Below are positions 8,093 to 12,759 of a stretch of DNA of 12,759 nt, piece after piece. The first letter of the stretch is position 1. Every line of letters starts with the position of its first letter. The translations under genes were made by a program, and so were the position numbers. The notes below the pieces were generated by a model. The model had not been told where the DNA came from. It searched no databases and worked only from the letters and a program-made list of their open reading frames with translations. Source of the stretch: Desulfocapsa sulfexigens (GTDB lineage: Bacteria; Desulfobacterota; Desulfobulbia; Desulfobulbales; Desulfocapsaceae); assembly GCA_015661935.1 (NCBI GenBank), contig DQVD01000144.1, positions 1 through 12,759 on the forward strand. Direction: 5' to 3'.

Positions 8093-8128
8093 TACCAATT
8101 GGGGGTGAAGATGCAAGGAAAATTGGTA
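8093..8128. repeat. 8-bp inverted repeat, possible operator
   Basis: TACCAATT at 8093-8100 is repeated as its exact complement AATTGGTA at 8121-8128, with a 20-nt gap. The left arm is also part of the palindrome CCAATTGG at 8095-8102. The repeat overlaps the weak leftward ileS promoter candidate and lies about 25 bp upstream of the rightward -35 element. This position would suit a regulator site, but AT-rich DNA yields such repeats by chance and no known motif is recognised. Confidence 0.35.
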
Positions 8129-8153
8129 AATATCATTAAAGCCAGCTTTAAAT

Positions 8154-8182
8154 TTGACAACAGCGAATGCCTTAATTACAAT
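8154..8182 (+). promoter_or_regulatory. Sigma70-type promoter for the cooC-ftsEX-envC block
   Basis: A perfect -35 hexamer TTGACA (8154-8159) is followed by a 17-bp spacer and the -10 hexamer TACAAT (8177-8182), one base from consensus. Transcription would start near 8189, leaving a leader of about 50 nt before the ATG at 8240. This is the best promoter match I found in the intergenic region and it points at the rightward block. Confidence 0.7.
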
Positions 8183-8239
8183 AAAAAGGTTGCATACTTA
8201 CTGAGTCTTTTTTCAATAAATACAATATAGAGATCAAGC

Positions 8240-8998
8240 ATGACTAAAATTATTGCCATGGCCGGCAAAGGCGGAACAGGTAAAACCACAACTTCGGCCC
8301 TGTTGACCAGGTATTTACTTAAAAAAAAGCTTACACCTTTCCTGCTCGTTGATGCAGATGCCAATGCCAACCTCAACGAACTTCTCAACCTCGATGTGGG
8401 CGTCACCCTTGGTCAGATCAGAAAAGAATTAAAAGGCGAACTACCTCCCAACGTGAGCCGCGATCAGTTTATGGAACTGAAGATCCATCAGGCACTCATT
8501 GAAGAGACAGGATTTGATCTGCTTGTTATGGGCCAGCCCGATGGCCCCGGATGTTACTGCGCCGCAAACCAGTATCTTGCTATGACCATGGACAAGCTCT
8601 CTGATAACTACAAATATATTATAGTAGATAATGAGGCCGGCATGGAGCATCTTAGCCGTATGAACATGCGCTCCATTGACTACCTGCTGGTCACCTCTGA
8701 TCCGTCAGCCCGGGGAATCCTCACAGCAAAACGTATTTCTGATATCACTGAGCCCTTAGGTCTTGAAATCAAAAACCAGTACCTGCTCATTAACCGTGCC
8801 CCCCAGCCGCTGCCTGCCGCCCTGCAGGAAAAGATTGACGAAGCAGTTGCAGATTCCGGCATGGAACTTGGCGGAATTATCCCTTCAAGTGATATACTTA
8901 TCAATCAGGAGCTCAGTGGTGAATCGTATCTAAACCTTGCTGATTCAGATGATATTGTGCTCACAATCAATAAAATCTTTGACAAAATTTTGTCTTGA
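8240..8998 (+). CDS. CooC-like nickel-insertion ATPase (CO dehydrogenase maturation factor)
   Basis: This 252-residue P-loop ATPase belongs to the MinD/ParA/CooC (SIMIBI) group. It has a deviant Walker A GKGGTGKTT (9-17, signature K10 and K15), VDADANANL (37-45), the CxC motif PGCYCAAN (C105 and C107) that in CooC proteins binds nickel at the dimer interface, and DNEAGMEHLSR, a hallmark of CooC. Family members use ATP to help load Ni into carbon monoxide dehydrogenase or CODH/acetyl-CoA synthase. No CODH gene is in the window, so the client is unknown. The ATG at 8240 has only a weak AGAG upstream. The TGA stop at 8996-8998 overlaps a possible TTG start of the ftsE frame, so the gene is probably cotranscribed with ftsEX. 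A ParA-like division role is possible but the CxC and NEAGMEHLSR motifs argue for CooC. Confidence 0.85.
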   Translation: MTKIIAMAGKGGTGKTTTSALLTRYLLKKKLTPFLLVDADANANLNELLNLDVGVTLGQIRKELKGELPPNVSRDQFMELKIHQALIEETGFDLLVMGQPDGPGCYCAANQYLAMTMDKLSDNYKYIIVDNEAGMEHLSRMNMRSIDYLLVTSDPSARGILTAKRISDITEPLGLEIKNQYLLINRAPQPLPAALQEKIDEAVADSGMELGGIIPSSDILINQELSGESYLNLADSDDIVLTINKIFDKILS

Positions 8999-9054
8999 CA
9001 GGTAACGTGTCTACTCAAACACCCATGGCAGAGAACATGAATTCGGACAATACC

Positions 9055-9723
9055 ATGATTGAAATGATCAAGGTTAGCCGCACCTATAAACCGAATATAA
9101 CGGCTCTTTCAGATATTTCCTTTTCCATTAAGACAGGGGAAATGTTTTTTCTTATTGGAAGAAGCGGGGCCGGAAAGACCACTCTTTTAAAACTCATCTG
9201 CAACATGGAGGTCCCCACAAAAGGACTCATCGAAGTTGCAGGCCATAACATTAATCAGCTCAAGGGAAATGACCTTGCCCACCTGAGACAGAAAATAGGG
9301 GTCGCCTACCAGGATTTCAAACTCCTTAGCGACAGGACAGTGGCTGAGAATATCGCCATTTCCATGGAGGTTTCCTGTAAAAAACCACGAGCCATTAAAC
9401 AACAGGTTCGTGATCTGCTCGACCAGTTACTACTGACTGACAAACATAACACCATTACCAGCGAACTATCTCGTGGTGAACAGCAACGCGTCGCTCTTGC
9501 ACGGGCTGTTGCGAATTCACCTCGCTTAATTCTGGTAGATGAACCCACTGGAAATCTGGATGCAGCTACTACCAAACAGGTTATGGATCTTCTTAACCGA
9601 AGCAAACAGTCTGGTGCCACCATTGTTATTGCAACCCACGATGCCTCCATCTATCAACAAAGTAAACATCGGGTTATGGAACTTCAGAACGGAGCTATCC
9701 ATTCCCTGACAAAAGGGGCGTAA
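9055..9723 (+). CDS. ftsE: Cell division ATP-binding protein FtsE
   Basis: FtsE is the cytoplasmic ATPase of the FtsEX complex, which works at the divisome and powers conformational control of septal peptidoglycan hydrolases. From ATG at 9055 it has 222 residues, the normal size. It shows Walker [10 protein letters not shown] (35-43), Q-loop Q86 in AYQDFKLL, signature LSRGEQQR (138-145), Walker [13 protein letters not shown] (158-169) and H-loop H195 in ATHD. The frame is open back to TTG at 8995, which overlaps the cooC stop, with further ATGs at 9025 and 9037. I prefer 9055 because homologous FtsE proteins start at this [12 protein letters not shown] position and a GGA lies 7 nt upstream; a 20-residue N-terminal extension remains possible. 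ftsX follows after 2 bp. Confidence 0.93.
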   Translation: MIEMIKVSRTYKPNITALSDISFSIKTGEMFFLIGRSGAGKTTLLKLICNMEVPTKGLIEVAGHNINQLKGNDLAHLRQKIGVAYQDFKLLSDRTVAENIAISMEVSCKKPRAIKQQVRDLLDQLLLTDKHNTITSELSRGEQQRVALARAVANSPRLILVDEPTGNLDAATTKQVMDLLNRSKQSGATIVIATHDASIYQQSKHRVMELQNGAIHSLTKGA

Positions 9724-9725
9724 TA

Positions 9726-10613
9726 ATGAATTTCTGGTTTGCAGTTTTCAGACAAGCGGGACGAAACCTGAGACAGACCTGGACATCCCAGCTTATGACA
9801 TTTCTTACTGTCAGTCTCTCTGTGCTCATCTTCGCTTTTTTCTATCTTATTTACACCAATATGCTTGGCGCAGGAGACAGATTAAGTGATGACCTTCGCC
9901 TCATTGTCTACCTTGAAGAGGAGCCTGGCACCGAAATGAAAGAGCAGCTCCGTCGTAAAATTGAAAACTTCGACGATGTTGAGGAAATCATCTTTATTTC
10001 AAAAGCTATGGCCTATGAACGATTTGCTGCACAGCTTGGCGACGATTCCGATGTACTTGCCGACATGCCTGAGGACTTTCTCCCGGCCTCCATTGAAGTT
10101 GTACCGCTACAGACTCTTCGTGGTTATAATCAGATAAAACTTTTTTCAGAATATCTGGCCAGCCTGCCCGGTACAGAAAAGGTGCAATATGGTCAGGAGT
10201 GGGTAGAAAGGTTCTATTACTTTACCCGCCTGCTCACCATTGTTGTACTGCTTAGCGGAACACTTCTCATCCTCACCGCCACCTTTATGGTTGCCTACAC
10301 CATCAGGCTTACCATCATGGGACGCCGGGATGAGCTGGAACTTTTGAAACTGGTCGGAGCGACAAACAGCTATATACGAACTCCATTTCTTATTGAAGGA
10401 ATTCTTCAGGGATTTATGGGATCCATTATTGGCCTCTCGGCTCTCTATGGTTTATTCCGCTGGATCAGCCTCCATTTTGCAGGCCCCGGAATCCTGAATC
10501 TTTTTCAATTCAATTTTTTCTCGTTCCAGGTAACACTTATAATCGTTCTTGGTTCTATTTCTCTCTGTAGCCTTGGCAGTTACTCGTCCATCCGGAAATT
10601 TTTAAAAATTTGA
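9726..10613 (+). CDS. ftsX: Cell division protein FtsX (permease-like subunit)
   Basis: FtsX is the inner-membrane partner of FtsE. It passes ATP-driven motion to murein hydrolase activators in the periplasm rather than transporting a substrate. The 295-residue protein has the FtsX layout: a short cytoplasmic N-terminus rich in Arg/Gln, TM1 about 22-44, a large periplasmic loop about 45-165 that is acidic and would hold the activator-binding site, TM2 about 167-192, a cytoplasmic stretch with MGRRDELELLKLVGA (198-212), TM3 about 220-248 and TM4 about 264-288. The ATG at 9726 follows the ftsE stop by 2 bp, with an AAGGGG ribosome site inside the ftsE 3' end. The stop is TGA at 10611-10613, 6 bp before the next gene. 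Confidence 0.93.
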   Translation: MNFWFAVFRQAGRNLRQTWTSQLMTFLTVSLSVLIFAFFYLIYTNMLGAGDRLSDDLRLIVYLEEEPGTEMKEQLRRKIENFDDVEEIIFISKAMAYERFAAQLGDDSDVLADMPEDFLPASIEVVPLQTLRGYNQIKLFSEYLASLPGTEKVQYGQEWVERFYYFTRLLTIVVLLSGTLLILTATFMVAYTIRLTIMGRRDELELLKLVGATNSYIRTPFLIEGILQGFMGSIIGLSALYGLFRWISLHFAGPGILNLFQFNFFSFQVTLIIVLGSISLCSLGSYSSIRKFLKI

Positions 10614-10619
10614 CGTTTT

Positions 10620-11861
10620 ATGTTTTTTTTAAGCGCTAACACTCAACATTACAGGAACTCCATTTACAAACAGGTTCTTGTTCTCTTTCACTGTCTGTTC
10701 TTTATTATTCTGCTTACCCCTTCCATGAGCCCCGCCAAAACAGACCGCAAGGCTGAAAAACAGCAAGTCGAAAAAGGCATAAAAAAATATCGCATCAATA
10801 TAAATACATTGCAGGAAGCAATCACTTGGCAGAAAGACCGGATTGAGTCTTCGGAATTACAACAGCGAAACCTTCTCGATGAACTGGCCAGTATCGATGC
10901 AAGACTCCTTGCTCAGATGAAAAAACTACTCCGTTTTGAAGCTCAGGTTACCAGGCAGGAAGAGCTGATAAGCAAAAAAGAAATTGAATTACAGGGCTTC
11001 ATTGCTTCCAAACAAAACGTCCAGAATCACCTCCAGAAGAGAATCAAAGCATATTACAAAATGGGGAAAATTGGCATTGCCAATGTGGTTTTTTCCACAA
11101 ACAGTATGCCGCAAATGCTGCAATTCAGAGATTCTTTTGCCAGCCTGATCGATTATGACAAGAGCCTTCTTGATGAATACCGAAAATCCATCGATACATT
11201 GCAACGGGCCCAAACAGCATTAAACCTGGAAAAAGTTGTCCTTGAAGATTTCATCACTATTGCCAAAGAAGAGCAGGCTGCGACCAACACGATCAGACTT
11301 GAAAAGAAAGCTCTTTTCAACCAGATAAAAACCCAGAAGGAATTACATGAACAGGCTGTTAAAGAAATGGAAAAGGTTGCCGATAACCTTGTAACTTCCC
11401 TTCAGGCGCTTAAAACAAAAAGTAAGCTGCTTGATCAGGGATTTTTGCTGGATAAAGGTACACATCCGGCTCCCATAAAGGGTGAAGTTATTACACGCTT
11501 TGGTGAAGAACATAAAAATCGACTTGGGATCAGTGGAAAAACCACCGGCATCACCATTGCGACCCAGGGCATTAACAAAGTCCATACTATATTTGATGGA
11601 GAAGTCAGCTATGCCGAATACCTCTATGGTTACGGAAACACGATCATTATCGACCATGGTTTTCAATATTTCTCTATCACTTCACGCCTTGATAAACTTT
11701 TGGTACAAAAAGGTGACACTATCCTGCAGGGTGACACTATTGGACTCACCGGAGATACCGCGACACTCATGGATGAAGGGATCTATCTTGAGATTCGCCA
11801 GGGTTCCAGGCCGCTGGACCCCCTTCAGTGGCTTGACAAAAACGACCTGATTCTGCCATAA
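10620..11861 (+). CDS. envC: EnvC-like murein hydrolase activator with degenerate LytM (M23) domain
   Basis: The 413-residue protein has an N-terminal hydrophobic signal (about 18-33, likely cleavage near SPA at 37-39), a long coiled-coil region (about 42-270, rich in K, E, Q and L), and a C-terminal LytM/M23 fold (about 283-408). Active M23 metallopeptidases carry zinc-binding HxxxD and HxH motifs. Here the corresponding places read NRLGISGKTTG, SITSRL and GIYLEIRQ, so the zinc ligands are missing. This matches EnvC, which activates amidases AmiA/AmiB at the septum and is recruited by FtsX. The coiled coil is the expected FtsX-binding part. The gene lies 6 bp after ftsX. The ATG at 10620 lacks a clear ribosome site, suggesting coupling to ftsX. 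The family is sure; the exact orthology to enterobacterial EnvC is inferred from the ftsEX context. Confidence 0.87.
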   Translation: MFFLSANTQHYRNSIYKQVLVLFHCLFFIILLTPSMSPAKTDRKAEKQQVEKGIKKYRININTLQEAITWQKDRIESSELQQRNLLDELASIDARLLAQMKKLLRFEAQVTRQEELISKKEIELQGFIASKQNVQNHLQKRIKAYYKMGKIGIANVVFSTNSMPQMLQFRDSFASLIDYDKSLLDEYRKSIDTLQRAQTALNLEKVVLEDFITIAKEEQAATNTIRLEKKALFNQIKTQKELHEQAVKEMEKVADNLVTSLQALKTKSKLLDQGFLLDKGTHPAPIKGEVITRFGEEHKNRLGISGKTTGITIATQGINKVHTIFDGEVSYAEYLYGYGNTIIIDHGFQYFSITSRLDKLLVQKGDTILQGDTIGLTGDTATLMDEGIYLEIRQGSRPLDPLQWLDKNDLILP

Positions 11862-11863
11862 TA

Positions 11864-11950
11864 GCTAACCCTGTTCAGGAAGAAAGACAGTTCACTGGAT
11901 AAGTGCCTTATCCAGTGAACTTAACAATATTTCCGCTGAACCGGGTTAAC
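11864..11950. repeat. Nested imperfect palindrome between envC and ctpA
   Basis: Two outer arms, 11864-11878 and 11936-11950, pair at 13 of 15 positions, with mismatches at 11865/11949 and 11872/11942. They enclose a perfect inner hairpin at 11889-11921. The right outer arm runs into the small palindrome GGTTAACC (11944-11951). The whole 87-nt unit could fold as one long interrupted stem on either strand. It could be an RNA structure separating envC from ctpA, or a palindromic intergenic repeat element. Copy number elsewhere in the genome cannot be seen here. Confidence 0.6.
11889..11921 (+). terminator. Perfect 15-bp hairpin, terminator-like or mRNA processing signal
   Basis: AGTTCACTGGATAAG at 11889-11903 pairs perfectly with 11907-11921 around a TGC loop, starting 27 nt after the envC stop. 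The stem is long and stable but is followed by TAACAATATTT rather than a clean T tract. It is therefore a poor canonical intrinsic terminator on the plus strand. It may attenuate read-through into ctpA or protect the 3' end of the ftsEX-envC message. Confidence 0.55.
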
Positions 11951-12061
11951 CAGAAGGTACAAAAAGATGGAAACTTTTTCCGTAATGCTGTCCGCTATCA
12001 GCCTAAACACTTTCAGGATACTTACCTTTAATAAAAATTTTACAAATCTAACGGGAACCAC

Positions 12062-12759
12062 GTGAAAATATCAGCGACCATTTTCTTTATCTTCTCACTT
12101 ATCATAGGTCACAACTCCATATCACTGGCGGCAATCTCCCAGGACCAACGGGAAGCTACCTATAGGCAACTGGAGGTCTTTGCAAATGTACTAAGCATCT
12201 TACAAGAAAATTACATTGATGAAATTGATGCCGACGATACCATCGAAGGTGCAATCAGCGGCATGCTTCTCTCACTCGATCCACATTCATCCTATCTGAC
12301 CGCAGATGACTTTAATGAACTGCAGAATGAAACCCGTGGGAGTTTTTCAGGTATCGGTATTGAAATCACTGTTCGCGACGGAATTCTAACCATTATCTCC
12401 CCCATTGAAGGAACCCCGGCAGAGCAGGCCGGACTCCAGGCAAAAGACCTCATCGTAAAAATAAATGGAAAAGCCACCAGGAATATGCCATCCCTGGAGG
12501 CTATCAAACAGCTGAGAGGTCTCAAGGGGAGTGAGGTGACACTATCCATCTATCGTGACGGCTGGCAGGAATTGAAAGAATTTACCATTATTCGGGATAT
12601 CATCTCACTCCACAGTGTAAATGGTCTCTTTCTTGAACCCGGCTTTGCCTATGTGCGTATTACTAATTTCCAGCGCAAGACCACAAAAGACGTCAAAAAA
12701 CTCCTTATTAAACTCGAAGAGGATGAGCTGATTAAAGGATTAATCCTTGACCTTCGAAA
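12062..12759 (+). CDS. ctpA: C-terminal processing peptidase (S41 family, CtpA-like), N-terminal part, cut by window edge
   Basis: The frame opens with GTG at 12062-12064, preceded by GGGA about 5 nt upstream, and runs open through the right edge for 232 codons. Residues 1-24 form a signal peptide (hydrophobic core about 7-16, likely cleavage after SLAA). The N-terminal helical region includes SLDPHSSYLT (71-80), the typical CTP motif before the PDZ domain. The PDZ domain spans about 94-170, with SGIGIEI (96-102) and GTPAEQAGLQAKDLIVKING. The sequence ends as the peptidase domain begins (FAYVRI, GLILDLR). The catalytic Ser and Lys are beyond the window. CtpA/Prc proteases act in the periplasm on cell-wall hydrolases and lipoproteins. 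An envC-ctpA order occurs in other Gram-negatives such as Pseudomonas, supporting a shared cell-wall role. Confidence 0.92.
   Translation, partial: MKISATIFFIFSLIIGHNSISLAAISQDQREATYRQLEVFANVLSILQENYIDEIDADDTIEGAISGMLLSLDPHSSYLTADDFNELQNETRGSFSGIGIEITVRDGILTIISPIEGTPAEQAGLQAKDLIVKINGKATRNMPSLEAIKQLRGLKGSEVTLSIYRDGWQELKEFTIIRDIISLHSVNGLFLEPGFAYVRITNFQRKTTKDVKKLLIKLEEDELIKGLILDLR

Larger units (their letters stand above)
7964..8239. other. Divergent intergenic region between ileS and the cooC-like gene
   Basis: This 276-bp AT-rich stretch must hold the promoters of both divergent blocks. It contains a good rightward sigma70-type promoter, a weak leftward candidate (TTGCAT at 8116-8111 and TATTTT at 8094-8089 on the minus strand, 16-bp spacer), and an inverted repeat near the middle. 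I found no tRNA, no convincing small ORF and no T-box-like specifier or antiterminator sequence. Confidence 0.6.

Noticed and set aside
7964..8239. T-box or other riboswitch upstream of ileS
   Set aside because: No T-box consensus, specifier loop or terminator/antiterminator pair was found on the minus strand.
12292..12549. Minus-strand 85-codon open frame
   Set aside because: It is antisense to the PDZ region of ctpA, whose reading frame is continuous and has clear family motifs.

Overview
The window holds two divergent gene blocks separated by a 276-bp intergenic region (7964-8239). The leftward block reads ileS - lspA - fabD - bioB - bioA - bioF - bioG, with bioG cut by the left edge. The rightward block reads cooC-like - ftsE - ftsX - envC-like - ctpA, with ctpA cut by the right edge. 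I see no transposon, phage gene, CRISPR array, tRNA or rRNA. Almost every base lies in, or within a few bases of, a recognisable gene.

The gene content suggests a strictly anaerobic Gram-negative bacterium. Evidence is a CooC-type nickel ATPase (CODH maturation), a biotin synthase whose auxiliary-cluster ligands look like the obligate-anaerobe type, an LspA lipoprotein peptidase, and an FtsEX/EnvC/CtpA envelope set. A sulfate-reducing Desulfobacterota (Desulfobulbaceae-like) is my best guess. It is an inference from gene style, not a computed placement.

Leftward block: IleRS charges tRNA-Ile and LspA matures lipoproteins. FabD makes malonyl-ACP, and the remaining genes build biotin. BioG frees pimeloyl-ACP from its methyl ester, BioF makes KAPA, BioA makes DAPA and BioB inserts sulfur into dethiobiotin. 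bioC and bioD are not visible and may lie past the left edge. Gaps are 6, 7 and 36 bp, followed by overlaps of 4, 4 and 11 bp, so the block probably behaves as one operon with translational coupling at its distal end. FabD is a reasonable partner here, because the BioC pathway starts from a malonyl thioester.

Rightward block: a good sigma70-type promoter (TTGACA, 17-bp spacer, TACAAT) precedes a CooC-like ATPase whose stop codon touches the ftsE reading frame. FtsE, FtsX and a catalytically degenerate LytM/EnvC-like protein form the expected septal cell-wall-hydrolysis control module. A long nested palindrome (11864-11950) separates envC from ctpA. The least expected points are the CODH maturation ATPase heading a cell-division operon, the cysteine pattern of BioB, and the nested palindrome.
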